A DNA stretch of 64,000 nucleotides, taken from Paramecium sonneborni. Lineage: Eukaryota; Ciliophora; Oligohymenophorea; Peniculida; Parameciidae. Shown here one piece after another: positions 1 to 12,240 of this stretch. The number at the start of each line of letters is the position of its first letter. The first letter of the stretch is position 1. The position numbers were made by a program, and so were the translations under genes. The stretch is from NCBI GenBank assembly GCA_905182985.1, contig CAJJDN010000158.1, positions 61,527 to 125,526 of the forward strand, in the 5' to 3' direction. The notes beneath the pieces are model-generated. The model was given only the letters and a program-made list of their open reading frames with translations, was not told the origin of the DNA and made no database searches.

Positions 1-59
1 ATATATATTATTTATTATATATTATTTAATTTTTTAAATAATTTTAAAATTCATCACTC

Positions 60-1490
60 TCAACCAATTAAACGATATCGAAAATTCTCTCCCAAATTAA
101 TTATTTTAGTTAACTTTGCATTTTATTTCTATTTCTAAGCATTCATAAAAAATGGATTATTCTCATCATTATATTTTCTATCATAACTATTATTCTATAA
201 TTTACATATTTACCTAGATCTTATACCAGATATATTGCTACTCTATTTAACTAATTAATCAATATATGATATTGTTTTTACTCTTGCCTCTTCCTCTCTT
301 AAAGGATTAATTGAAAATGCTATTATTAATACGGTCACATTATCTATTGACTTTCTTAATAGACTTTCTTTTATTACTGACTCAACAGCATTTGACATTA
401 CATTATGTAAATCATTCAAATTCTAATTACTCTAAACATCTTTCCAAATACCATTTATTACATCTCTTGAACTCATTGTGTCAAATATACCATCACCTAT
501 TATTATTATTTTTAATTTATTACTTCCTAAAACAATAAAATCATGATCCTAAACTATTTTAAATTACTTTATCTCTGGTTCTGCTATAACAACTTTTGGT
601 TTCCCACCAAATCTCTCCTATTTAGCTTCAATATCTCCAAAAGTTCTTGAAACAGACAATTTTCCAGGATTCACTCTCATTGGCCCTAAAATTGTTAATC
701 CATCTTCATTTATTCCATGTGTTTGATACACTTATCCTCCAGCTTTAATAATTCTATTTTTTTCATATTCAGGTTTGTGATCATTTGAAAGATCAATAAT
801 TTTTTTTCCATTTTCTGCGCTTAATATTGCTCTACTATCCCCTACATTAGCTACATAACAAGTATCTCCAACAATTAATATTACAATTGCACATGATCCA
901 CTTCTTTCTGGAATTCCTTTATTAAATGAATCTTCAGCCATTTAGATAAAACATTTTTCTGCTGCACCAAAACCTTTAGTTATTGCACTAATTGGATTCC
1001 ATGGAAAATCTGGTTCTTTAAGTACAAATTAATGTAAATTGTCTCTTAAGAAGTCTGCACAAGCTGATCCTCCATGTCCATCATATACTCCAAAATATGA
1101 ACATTTTGGCCATTATTCATTTTCTCTACTTTATGGTTTTATAATGTTCAATATGATTGAAACTCTATCTTCATTATAATCTCTAACTAATCCTTAATTT
1201 GTATTAGCTGCATATGCTTTTATGATTCCATTTTTTATACTAGAACATTTTGTTGGTTCATAATTCGGTAAAGTGTTCTATTTTAAAAATGAAGGTTCTT
1301 AATAACTTTTATATTATATTTCGTTAGCTTTTGATGAATAAGATTGTTTCTTAATGGGAGAATAATCAAATTACTTTGGATAAGACAGATTCAAATATTC
1401 AAACGGTTTTTTAGATTATTTTTCTGTTGTTGGATTGTTTGTTAAAAAAGTATTGATATCTCTATGTTTAAACATTCCTTTATTGTTCAT
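60..1490 (-). CDS. PP2C-type protein serine/threonine phosphatase
   Basis: A metal-dependent PP2C phosphatase of about 467 residues, which removes phosphate from Ser/Thr of target proteins. Read with TAA/TAG as Gln, the frame runs from ATG at 1490 to TGA at 60-62. Visible motifs in order: YDGHGG (around residue 135, metal ligand Asp and Gly), SGSCA, NVGDSRA (around 215) and, after splicing, GSDGIFD (around 330). One 27-base intron (497-523) lies between the Gly-Ser and Asp codons of that last motif and must be removed to restore it. The N-terminal 120 residues and the C-terminal 60 residues are Asn/Gln/Lys-rich and probably disordered. The catalytic Asp residues I can check are present, so it should be active. 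Family assignment is firm; substrate unknown. Confidence 0.9.
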
Positions 1491-1679
1491 AATTTATTTA
1501 ATTTGAATTTAAACATGCAACGAATAACTTTAATAACCTTATTCAAAAATAAATTTGTATATAATAAAATAAAATAAAGTAGAATTGTAATAATGAAGCA
1601 AAATATTATTGTATTTACAAGTGCATAATATACTTTTATAATAATAATATTTTTAATAATAAAAATTATTGTTTACAAA

Positions 1680-1892
1680 ATGTCATTCACACCTCCTAAA
1701 TAATCAAGCAAAACTCAATAAATGATAAGTTAACCATTTGGAAACAAATTCTAAAAAACATTCAGTGATATCGAGATGCAATGTGTATAAAGAAAGTTAG
1801 ATTTTGGTGAAATGGATTTACAAATAAAAAAATCTATAAGTACTTTTAGGATAAATAAAATACACAAATCAACAATTGGAAAACTTAGATGA
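1680..1892 (+). CDS. Small hypothetical protein (70 aa)
   Basis: A single-exon open frame from ATG 1680 to TGA 1892 in the ciliate code. The product is rich in Gln, Lys, Ser and Thr with no membrane segment or recognisable domain. It sits between the divergent PP2C gene and the Nup93-like gene. Its composition resembles coding rather than spacer sequence, but its short length leaves real doubt. Function unknown. Confidence 0.4.
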
Positions 1893-2045
1893 ATTGCAAA
1901 TATATATATATATTTATCAATACTTCTTACTGCAATGATTAATTTATTTATAACATATAAATTATGATTACGAATAAAATGTCATAATGAAGTGTGGTAA
2001 ATAATTATTTAATATTTTAAATAAAAAGTACTCTAAAATTAAGTA

Positions 2046-4842
2046 ATGATCGGATTATAGCCCACCATTGCTCAAACTACCTAACCTATCACTTAGTAAC
2101 CATCTATAATATTTGGCTAAAGTAATACATTTATTCTAAAATAGCTTAAACATTGCCAACAGCCTAAACATAATTAGGGTTATTGACTTAACCTTTATAA
2201 TAAACTACTCAAAATACATAGCCTTAATAGAATACATCATTACCTTTGTAGCCTACAATTCAAACACAATAGAAAGCTGAATTTGAGAATCTAGTTAAGT
2301 ATTATAAGGATAAACCTGAATTAGTAAATATGCTTGCTAATTTTCATAGACAAAATAATAGGAATTGTTATTATTCATGTAACAAACTAAGTATTTAAAA
2401 AACAGAATATAGAAAAAATTTCTAAAACAAATTCATGTTAAATAAACTTAATGTATGATTTAAATTTATTATTATAGATTTATTGGTTGACACTCTCAGT
2501 TAGAAAGTTTGTTAATTATTTCAAAAATTTAACTTAAATGAACGTAATTTGGAATATACAAAAAAAGATGAATTATAAAGATTGAGTTAAAGAATCAAAG
2601 CAGATTAAGAAAAACAAAATTTATTATTTTAATCTTAAATTAAAGTTAAAGATCTTTATTCCTTTTAAGTGCCATTATATTTAGAAATCAATAGCAAATT
2701 TTAAATGAATAAAAATGTAAATAAAATTAGCATGATTTATAGATTATTAATACAATTTAAAAAAAAGAAATACTTACATAAAATAGATAAAAAAGGGAAT
2801 TATTAAATTTATTACATGAGAATAAATAAGATTAAATTTAAACAAAATCAGTAACAATCAAATCTATTTCATTTAATACACACAATTAATTCATAATTGA
2901 AAAATTATTTAAAGAATAAGAATTTTATGAAAAATTGGAGCAATTTATAGAATTATAAAAAAAACTATAATAAAATGAAACAGTTGATAAAAATGATTAT
3001 TACGAATCTTTATTTTCATGTTTTGTGAATATATAAAGTGATCATAAGGATATAATGAGATTACTTTCTCTTCAATTTAAAGGAATATAATTTTAATCTG
3101 ATACAATCCAACAAGATCTTATTTAAAACTCAATATAAATATTAGAAGCTGAGATGAATAAGAGAATTGGTATTTTGGATTTAGCAAATATTAATTGTAA
3201 TTAAAAATAATAATTTTGTAGAGAAATTTAAAGATATTTACTATGATATATTATCCAAAGAACTCACAATTTAAAAAATTGACTAATATTATCCAAGTGG
3301 AATTTTATTCTTGCTAATGAGATGTGGATAACTTAAATAAGCAAAATAAATTTTGTTTTAATTTCTTAAACATTAAAAATATCAATTATTCTTTGAACTT
3401 TTGGAAAATAAAACGTATATATTTGAATATAAGTAGTTAAACCAATTATTAGAAGATATAAAAGCTTGATTAATTTAGTGTTGATGATTTATTTGAACAA
3501 TGCTATTTAATTGCCTTTGATTCAGGATCAGTAAAGGAGGTCTTTTAAGATAAACATTTTACATAAGATTAAGATTTATTTTTATGGATGACTCTAAAAA
3601 CAACTCATATTCAAAATGGTAATGGATGTGATAATTGGACATTAAATGATTTGTAAGATGCTATTCCTAGAAATATTGGTTATAGAATGGATATACTTTT
3701 ACAAAGATATGATGATGTACTTTAAGAGATTAATAAAACATCTGCTTCCTTAGTTTCTAAATTAGAATATTTTACATTATTTTTTATTATACGATCCCTT
3801 TTAGATATACAAAACGATAGCACTTTTGCAGATATGGATTTAGTATTAAATGGAATCCTTGGATAAGTATTTGAATAATATCCAGATATTGGAGGTTTAT
3901 TAATTATTCTTACTGAACCTGATCTTTCATAAGCTATTGATAAAATTCAAGCAGAAATGATGAAATATCAATATAGTGTTGAAGTGTTTTAGAACAAAAA
4001 AATCTTAGAAAATTTTGAAAATATGTTTGGTGACAATCAAAGAACACAAGATTTTATTGAATCTATTGTCTAAAAATAATTTTAATAAAATCTTTTAGAA
4101 TAGCATAGAGATTTTATTGAAAATATCATTAAAGGAAATAATATTGTAAATTTATAAATTTAATTAGAACGAATTACTTTCTATACATAAAGCATTTATC
4201 TCAAAATTTGATATGATGATGGAAGAACTCAAAAGTTATTTATCATCCATAAAAACAAGTTTTATTCATCTTGCAATGAATTTATATTATATTTCTGGAA
4301 TAGTTCTATTGACATCAGAATGTTAATTTAATTTGAAAGCTCAAGAATTAAAATTGATTTAAAGTACTTCAAAGAAAGTTCTTGTGAAGAACAACAATAA
4401 TCCTAAGCAATATTATAATCTGTTTTCAAGAATATATTAAATTGCTGTTTCTAATCCTAGAGAAAAGCATTGTTTTGATTTGTTGTAAGCTTTTAACTTT
4501 TTGATTCAATCCAGTAAAATAGAACAATTTAATCACAGTAAATTCAGACAATTTTTACTTTTAATTGATATATCAAAATTAACAAAAATTCTACAATCTA
4601 ACAAATAATTGTATATGTTAAAATTATTTTTTTGGTTAACAGAAGTTATCCTTGAAATTCACGATTAAAATATGAATGAATACAAGTATATTTTTATAAT
4701 AACACACATTAGAGACATGAAAGAAACATTTTAAAGATTGATTAATAATAAATCATATCAAAATAATGCTCTAAATTCTTTATTTTTAATAAATAAAGAA
4801 GTAGACTTACATTTTTAAGATATTAAATTAATGCCAAAATGA
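2046..4842 (+). CDS. NUP93: Nup93/Nic96-type inner-ring nucleoporin
   Basis: A scaffold nucleoporin of about 875 residues (human Nup93 is 819, yeast Nic96 839), which would anchor the nuclear pore inner ring. The first 80 residues are Gln/Thr/Pro-rich with a single FG, then a coiled-coil linker, then an alpha-helical body containing PSGILFLLMRCGQLKQA, which matches the family pattern near its centre. Seven introns of 22-26 bases are needed (2122-2144, 2324-2349, 2453-2477, 2717-2742, 3197-3221, 3415-3436, 4146-4167); with them the frame is continuous to TGA 4840-4842. Without the fifth intron the gene would look like two genes, one ending at 3246. Assignment rests on the helical pattern and length, so it is likely rather than certain. 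Confidence 0.7.
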
Positions 4843-5031
4843 ATATTATATTGATATTTTAGTATTTTTAAGTAGTATATATTATTTTTTTGAATAATTT
4901 TGTTGTTTATTAATAAAATTATCATTTGGAAAATTTTAATATAAATAAATGAAGAGATAGTAAATAATTATAAAAATGATATATGAATGTGTATAATTAT
5001 CATACTCAAACTATCAAAAGTTTTAGTATTT

Positions 5032-7000
5032 TCAATTATAATAAGATTTTTTATCAAAATTAAAACTATTATTTAAAGTACTTTTTTGATTAGTACTCTT
5101 ATTATTTTCTTATTTGATTGCTTTTGATCGTTTATTTACAGAATTGCTAGTTTTGGTCGAAGTTGGGATTTCATACAATCTAGAGTTCTATCTAAAATTA
5201 TTTTATAATTGCCATAGTTGACTAGTAGGTTTTTGATTACAATCTATCATTAATTTTTTTTGATAATTGGTTGAATCAAATAAATCTTTAATGGGTTGTT
5301 TTGAACTACTTTTTTTTCTTTCTTCAGTTTGTTTTGTATTATAATTATTAAGACTAACATATTCAAAAGAGGAATTAACTTATTTAGATTATAGACTTTT
5401 CTTTTATTTAGTTTTAGATTATGGTGAGATAGAATCTCTTTGGACAGCAGTTTTACTTTTATTATGTTCAGAAGATTAATGATTAGTAGGTGTTTTTTTT
5501 GGTACATGATAAGAAATGGATTTAGGTCTTTCTAAAGTGTCATCAACAGATTGAAGTGAGATGATTTATGTAACATCTGTTGGTATAGCAAATTTCTATT
5601 AAGGATTGATTGGTTAATATTTCATTTTGTGTGCATAGTTAACAAGCATTTAAGTTTGATCATCACTAATGGCTTATGGAACACTTTTGCCTCTGTTTTA
5701 AGAATTGTTATTAGTTTATCCATTTTATTAAACAGAACCAGATCTGTTTTATTTAAAGATGGAGGTTGCAACAATATTGGAAATGGGTGCTAGAGAGACA
5801 TAGTAGATAGATCATACGTTTTTTTGGTCGTTATTTTGGTTCTAATAAGGATTCTTCAAAAAGAGAACTATTGATATCTGCTTTGGATTGAATTCCATTA
5901 ATTAGATTACGTTTTAATGCTAAATAATAAGCAGTAGTAACATCATTATGTTTATTGGCATCTAAACATTTAATAATATATTCTTTGTCATAACCTTGTA
6001 GTGATAATGAATCTACAACAGACTCATCTATTGGCATTCTATTATATCCAACAATTATTCCTGGAGATATTTTAGATTAACTTTAATACAAATTGAACCA
6101 AGGGTGTGTTTTCATTTATTCAACACTTATTCTCTTTTTTGGATCAGTTGTTAGAACTGCTTTTATAAAATTAGCTCCTTCATTAGATACAAATTTAGGT
6201 ATAGTGTATTCTCCATTTAGTATTTTCTTATAAAGAGCTGAAGTATTTTAATCCTACAAGAATAAAACATAATATATATATATACTTCAAATGGCAAATA
6301 TCCACAAATACTAGCAAATAATATTACTCCACTACTCCAAATATCAACCATTAAACAATCATATTTCTAACCAGCTATCATTTCTGGAGCTGCATAACAA
6401 GGACTTCCACATGCAGTTTTTAATAACTCCCCTTTTTTATAAGTATTTCCTAAACCAAAATCAACAATCTTTATTGAATTGTTGAAGTCTAATAATAAAT
6501 TTTCTGGCTTCAGATCTCTATGAACAATACACAGTTTGTGCAAATATTCGATACCCGATATCAGTTACTAATAAAATTTGCACGCCTCAATTTCTTAAAG
6601 TCGTTAATGTTTGACTATGTATTCAAAGAGTTCTCCTCCATTTGCAAATTCCATCACTATAAAGATATGCTTTGGTGTTTCAATTATCTATAATAATAAT
6701 GAAACTGCATACTTCGTACAATTGAATAACATGTTTATGTCTAATCAATTTCAAGATATGTATTTCTCTGGAAACTCGTTCTACATCTGCAACTTCCACT
6801 ATTCTCTCTTTCTCCAATATTTTAATAGCAACTTTTTCTTGTGATTTTAAATGAACGGCCAGCTTAACCTTTCCAAAAGTACCTTCTCCCAATGTTTTAA
6901 CTATTTAATTACATATTTCAATACTTAGTTAATAATTCCCGATTATCCTTCTGTTATTGAGCCTGATACCGTTCTTATTCTCTTTGTCTGACTCATTCAT
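5032..7000 (-). CDS. AMPK/SNF1-related (CAMKL) protein kinase
   Basis: A Ser/Thr kinase of about 627 residues. The kinase domain fills roughly residues 25-290: GEGTFGKV glycine loop, AIKIL lysine, HRDLKPEN catalytic loop, DFG (in IVDFGLG) and a [11 protein letters not shown] activation segment, all intact. After it comes a UBA-like autoregulatory helix bundle (around 315-350, [15 protein letters not shown]), typical of the AMPK/MARK/SNRK group. The C-terminal 270 residues are Lys/Ser/Gln-rich and low in complexity. Three introns (6688-6712, 6254-6285, 5790-5817; 25, 32 and 28 bases) give an exact reading frame to TGA 5032-5034. It would act as a cytosolic nutrient or polarity kinase; exact orthology is not decidable here. 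Confidence 0.88.
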
Positions 7001-7226
7001 TCCGAGTAACTATAAAATTATTTATATTAATAATATCGTTAATAATATTCCTATTCCATTTTATTAATCACTTCTTAGTATGCTCCTTAACTTTACCTCC
7101 TCTACCTCTTATCTATATATCACATATCAATCTTTCTTATTAAATTTACTATCTTCTCTCTTTTCAAAGTTAATTTTACTCTAATAATATGATTCTTATG
7201 ATTTAACATTAATCAATATAGAATCT

Positions 7227-7985
7227 ATGCATTATTAATTATTATTAAGTACATTATTACACTATTTGATGCAAGATAATGTTTATGACTTTGTAATAAC
7301 AGTTTCTCAATCCTTTAAGAATGAAGAAACTGTTTATTATCAACTTAAGTAACACTTATCTCTTATAAGAAATAGCTATTTCAATTAAAAAAATCAACTA
7401 GTCTTTTACAATCAACATAGATATTCAGAACTTAAAAAGTTTCATCAAGCACTTGAAACACTCAAAATTACATTACCTTCCTTTCCTGGTACTCATTGGT
7501 GGAAATCTGTAAATTAGCATCCTGATTTGATTGAAGAACGCAAACAATTGTTAGATCAATATTTCAGGAGTTTGACATGCTCTAAAATTGTTAGAGATTC
7601 CTTAATTTTTAAGAACTTCATCTTATCTGCCTAAAAAGAAGCTGAAAAACGAATTCTCAAAGTATCTTTTTCTTTTATATTATCTAAAAGGAGGAAAAAG
7701 TAAAAATTAAGAAAGCAGAAGGCATACCTAATCGAAACTAAATTAAACTTAAAACTAATAAATATTAAACTCCTGCAACCAATCCAGTTAATCTTCCTCC
7801 AACTCCTGATAATGTGAAAGAAAGATCATAATCTTTAGAACATAAACCCTCTACTTCTAAAATAGAAAAAGAAAACAACAAAAAACTTTAATCACCTGTA
7901 AAACTAAATTAATTTAATTTAGATTCTTAATTTTGGAGGATCGAAAATCTTTAGAGGCATCTTATCAAACGCTGCTAAATAATGA
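7227..7985 (+). CDS. PX-domain phosphoinositide-binding protein
   Basis: About 234 residues. Residues 15-140 match a PX domain: the RYSELKKFHQAL stretch with the phosphoinositide-contacting Arg-Tyr, a proline loop LPSFPGTHWW and a final amphipathic helix before ILSAQKEAEK. PX proteins dock on endosomal membranes through PtdIns3P. The tail is Lys/Pro-rich and ends in an NFGGSKIFRG stretch. Introns at 7662-7690 (29 bases, 3' end AAG rather than TAG) and 7898-7922 (25 bases) restore the frame to TGA 7983-7985. The start is uncertain: ATG 7227 or ATG 7269 are in the same frame, and the second lies closer to the domain. Sorting-nexin-like role inferred. Confidence 0.75.
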
Positions 7986-8541
7986 TAAATTATATTTTTA
8001 ATTTATTGTGTTTATTTAATTGATTGTCTTAAGAATATTACATTTACATATATATTTATTTGAATTGTATATTCCACTTAAAATAGAACAAATCAATTAC
8101 TTAAACCCTTTTTAATTAAAGCTTTCAAATCAATCAAATATAAGTGGATATACATATAAACTTTTTAGAATCATTAATTGATCTACAAAAATAAACCAAT
8201 TAAGATAATTAAGATAGTCATCTCATAAAATAAGATTTATAAATATATGAATAGATAATATTTATGTATAACTAAATTTATAAAAAATAAAATTTAAAAC
8301 ATAAAAAAACTTGATCGCAAATCTTGGAATAGGATTTTTTTGATTAAACTTATAAATAATATTAATTAATAGAGTTGTTGACAAGATAAATAAATTGAAA
8401 AACAGAAATGAAGATTGAAAAGTTAAATGATTAAATTAATAACGGCTAAGGAATATTTCATAATATGTTTGTAATAGATGAACAAAATAATTGATATTTT
8501 GAATAGTAAGATTAAATAGTTATTGAGTATTATTATTTTCA
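7986..8541. other. AT-rich spacer
   Basis: No convincing reading frame on either strand. It is an intergenic region between the PX gene and the next kinase. An ATG at 8408 opens a short frame that stops at TGA 8491 unless an unusually long 36-base intron is assumed, so I do not call it. Confidence 0.5.
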
Positions 8542-9932
8542 ATGTAATAAATGTTTATTCCTACATCTTCAGGATAAAATTCATTAACAAACAATACTAA
8601 CATTCTCTATGAATGTGTGGTAAAGAGAAGACACTTTTTCAAGAATCGAAATTATTACTTATAATTAACAAATTAATGCCTTAGTCTAAGTGAAGTAAGA
8701 GAATTCGATAATTTAAAATAGAAACAAAATTAGTAGAATCCAAAATATATCTATTAGTTAAATATTGATATAGTATTTACATGGTCTGTTGAGAACAATA
8801 AAATAGTTGGGTTTTAGCTTCCATATTAAGATAAAATAAAAGACTTTTTTGGAAATCCAAATGATATGATAAACTTAAAATCAAAGATGGGTGGTTTAGT
8901 ATGTTACTAAAAAATAGATATGTTTTATAAAAAAGAGGAAATTCTTTAGACTGGTTCTTTTGGAAGGGTATTATTAATAAAATAATTGTTAGGTCACAAA
9001 AGAATTCTGTAGATTTACATTAAATCGTGTAGCAATAAAGAGTATTAAATGTTAGAACAATTAAAGTCCAACAATTAAGAATGAAATTGAAATCTTAAAT
9101 AGGTTAAAACAAGCAAATGGTTTAAATATTTTGGAAATCAAAGAAGTTTACAAAGATGAATTTAATTACTATATAGTAACAGATTACCTTAATGGTTCAA
9201 ATCTAAAGTAACATTTAGAGCGGAGAACAAAACCTTATTCTATTTAAGAAGCATTAAAAATAATGGAGGTATTTATTTTTATAAAATTTAATATAGTCGC
9301 TTTTAAAAGGATTGTAAAGTATTCATTAGAATGAGATTATTCATAGAGATTTAAAACCAGCAAATCTGATGTATCATAATGGTTAAATTAAAATAATTGA
9401 TTTTGGTCTAGCTTGTTTTAATGGGAAATAACTTGAATAATATCCATCATGTGGAACTACTGGTTATTCAGCACCAGAAGTATTAAATGTATGGAATAGG
9501 AAACAAGCCTATGATTATAAAGTTGATTTATTTAGTGCAGGATGCATATTATACAAATTATTAACTTTAGAAGGACTATTTAATAGTGAAAATGAAAAAG
9601 AAACTTATAGAAATAATAAAACATGTTAATTCACTATAAAAGAAAAAGGTTAAGTTTTTGATTTAGTTTAACTCTTTCTAAAAGCTGAGCCTCAATATAG
9701 ATTGGATTGTAATTAAGCTATTGAAGCAGTTTAAACATTGCTTGATGATAAATATTTTGATGTTAATTAATGGTATAATAACAAATTTAAACTATATCAG
9801 AAAGGCAAATCTCATGTTGAAGTATATCATGATACGTTATCTAAATTAACAAGATAATGTAGTCTAACAAGTTTAAAATATTATGAACCAATATAAACTG
9901 AAAGATTAAAAAATTAACACAAAAGAGATTGA
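8542..9932 (+). CDS. Protein kinase with N-terminal PH-like region
   Basis: About 445 residues. The N-terminal 130 residues (LYECVVKRRHFFK...) look like the PH-like lead seen in a large Paramecium kinase family. The kinase domain follows: TGSFGRVLL loop, VAIKSI lysine, [13 protein letters not shown] catalytic loop, IIDFGLA and a YSAPEVL motif, all canonical. The region after PEVL is CAMK-like. Two introns, 8988-9012 (25 bases, starting GTT) and 9269-9296 (28 bases), are required; total coding length is an exact multiple of three. Start ATG 8542 is the first in frame after an upstream TGA. It is likely a catalytically active kinase; substrate unknown. Confidence 0.85.
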
Positions 9933-10270
9933 ATGAATTTGATCCATTTTTCATCATTAATTTTTGTTTACTCTCAATTTTATATTTTTTTAAAGAAATT
10001 TTAGATAATTTTAACCTATTTTCGATTGGTTTATTAGATTTACATAGTTGCAATTATACGATAAGATTGATTTATATAATATTTAATACTTTTTTGTTTA
10101 TATCTAATAATGATTTATTACTCAATTTAAGTAATAGAGTAAAATTTATTCATTCAATCTATTTAAAATTAAATTATAATATTAAAAGTTAGAAGAATAT
10201 TTAAATCTTCTCCTGCAGATAAAATCAATGAAAATTATAAATGTGGCTTTTATTTTTAAAATTTAAATAT
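9933..10270. other. AT-rich spacer
   Basis: A plus-strand open stretch here (9929-10192) is hydrophobic and built of Phe/Leu/Ile/Asn codons typical of AT-rich noncoding DNA. I see no gene. Confidence 0.5.
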
Positions 10271-10738
10271 TCAAATATAGTATAAAAATTATTTGGATTG
10301 ATTGATTTGTTGGATATAAGATAGAAATTATATAAAATAATTTGATAACTAACTGTATTCTATTATCTTCTGACAAAGATTCTTGAAAATTTAAAATCCT
10401 TTTTCCATTCTAATTTCTTACTATAAATGTTATTTTCTCAATGTATCTAAGTCTAAGTAGGTAGAATTATACTGGATATTTAAATTAAAGCTGCTGATCA
10501 GGTCATACAAACATAAAATCTTTATGAAAGTAATTATGTATTTTTCCTTTTCTTAATTACATTTATACAAAGCATCTATAATGTTTTCATTTGAGATTTA
10601 GCACTTTCGATTTCTATTCATTCAAAGCATATTTTTTAAGTTAGGTTGAAAATTCTTTTTTTATTTGAATTAAGCTGTTAATTCTGATTTATGATCATCA
10701 TCCCTATTAAAATTATCCTTCAAATAATATTTCTCCAT
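10271..10738 (-). pseudogene. Hypothetical ORF interrupted by in-frame TGA
   Basis: On the minus strand an ATG at 10738 opens a 38-codon frame that hits TGA at 10622-10624. The very next codon is ATG (10621), and the same frame then stays open for 116 codons to TGA 10271-10273. Both parts are Lys/Asn/Gln-rich and lack membrane segments. No GT...AG intron can remove the TGA because there is no upstream GT at a suitable place. It could be two tiny genes, one gene with a nonsense mutation, or read-through. No domain recognised. Confidence 0.35.
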
Positions 10739-11123
10739 CCTCCTATCTCTTATTAAGACCTTACTAATTCCAAATAAAATGAAAGTCTTAAAAATTTCTA
10801 TTTAAAAAATGAATCAATTTTTAATCTATTATTTTTATTCATTATATATCAATAATAAAACTTTTAAATTTTATACTATCTTTTATGAATTTCATCTCTA
10901 TATTTGAACTTATATATCATCTTTTCCAATTAAATTAATGAATATAAATTAAATTATCTTGATTTATTATTGTAATTATTTAATAATACTCTTAGTCAAT
11001 AATATATTTATGCTCTTATAGATGAACAAATCTATTTATAGAAATTTAATTATTCTACAATTAGCAAATTTTAATGATAATGCTAATTTGTAAAATAATA
11101 TTAATATTAATAAAATAAATCAA
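10739..11123. other. AT-rich spacer / 5' region
   Basis: Spacer between divergent genes. An in-frame ATG at 11022 could extend the downstream gene by 34 codons, but that segment is AT-rich and Asn/Ile-only, as expected of a leader. A short minus-strand frame from ATG 10842 exists but no model joins it convincingly to the ORF below. Confidence 0.4.
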
Positions 11124-11629
11124 ATGAATCACGAAGCTGAATCTACTCCTCTTATTTAATAAGAATACTAGGCTCCATAATCTAATATTACAGAATAAGA
11201 ATAACCAAAAATAGTTTCAATGAATCAAATATTATTGTAAAACACCGCCTAGGCTTTTAGTCCAGCCATCATGATTAGCAAACAATTTTACGTTTTTTCA
11301 AAAACAATAAAAAAGTATTAATTGATATCATACTCTATAGATCAATAGAATAATATAGAAATAACGAGAGTATTCAATTTGTTAAGAATATGTCATCAGC
11401 TTTAGAGGAATATGATGGAGTTTCTTATAGCAATGATGCATTAAATTAAGATCAATCTATCACTGCAAAAGGAATTAAATATTTTAGCAAAGCTATCTCT
11501 AAGATTAGAAGTAAACTTGGAGTTGATAAAAAAGAATAGGAACAACAAGAACAAGGAGCATAATAATAAAATAGAAATGAATCCCTTATTCCAGAATAGA
11601 GTCAAAGAATAGATGAAGAACATATTTGA
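11124..11629 (+). CDS. Hypothetical Gln-rich protein (159 aa)
   Basis: Two exons joined by a 26-base intron (11315-11340) give a continuous frame to TGA 11627-11629. The middle (MISKQFYVFSKTIKK through ISKIRSKLGV) is predicted helical and basic; both ends are Gln/Glu-rich. No domain recognised. The last 28 bases overlap the 3' end of the convergent gene on the other strand, which is unusual even in this compact genome. ATG 11124 was chosen over 11022 because the extra 34 codons look like leader sequence. Confidence 0.6.
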
Positions 11630-12240
11630 TTTTATAATAATCGTAATTCTACAAAGTTACCTCCTTGTAGTTAATATACCTATATAAATTAATCTTTCTT
11701 ATCTTTCAATGTTGATATTATTAATAGAATACTTAAAGGAAATTATTGTACTTCCCAACAAATTCTTTTAAATTCAATACTCTTTTTATTTTACTTGTGA
11801 TACACTTGTTTATCATTATCTTAAAATTAGATCAATTAATCTAGGAAGACTTGAACAATTATCATTAATACTTCCAATCCATCAGCTAAAAATAATAATT
11901 TTTATTACTCATAATCTTAAAATTATTCCACTTTACAATCTATTGATCTAATACACTGTATCATTAGTTTAATAGAGATAAGAATAACCAATATTGCACA
12001 TCAATAGGACTTCTTAATATTAATATTTAGATCTTAATTGTCAATATTACATAATGCAAATTTTTATCCTTTATCTCCTACCCAATCTACTTAATTTACA
12101 TAAAATTTATTCTAACAATTCCACTTATTAAAATAAATTTTCTATTAGATCATTAAATCGATTAATTCAGATTTCATGTATACTTCAATTTAAAACGCAA
12201 ACAAAAATTATTTCTTAATATTATTCCTTAGAATAGACAT
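11602..12240 (-). CDS. Hypothetical protein (about 186 aa)
   Basis: A model with three introns of 22, 33 and 23 bases joins ATG 12240 to TGA 11602-11604, and the spliced length is an exact multiple of three. The product contains hydrophobic helices and a Gln/Lys-rich C-terminus; I recognise no family. The 33-base intron begins GTT and ends CAG, so it is the weakest element; without it an in-frame TGA follows LFLSLLNQ. The gene is convergent with, and overlaps by 28 bases, the plus-strand gene. It could be a decaying gene. Confidence 0.4.

Noticed and set aside
2046..2300. FG-repeat nucleoporin identity (Nup54-like) for the 5' part of the nucleoporin gene
   Set aside because: Only one FG is present; the Gln/Thr-rich lead is continuous with the Nup93-like body.
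3244..3246. An apparent gene end splitting the Nup93-like gene into two genes
   Set aside because: A 25-base intron at 3197-3221 shifts the frame past this TGA, and the joined protein then shows the Nup93 pattern PSGILFLLMRC; the total spliced length is exact.
9929..10192. Hydrophobic plus-strand ORF (87 codons)
   Set aside because: It consists of Phe/Ile/Leu/Asn codons typical of AT-rich noncoding DNA and overlaps the stop region of the kinase gene.
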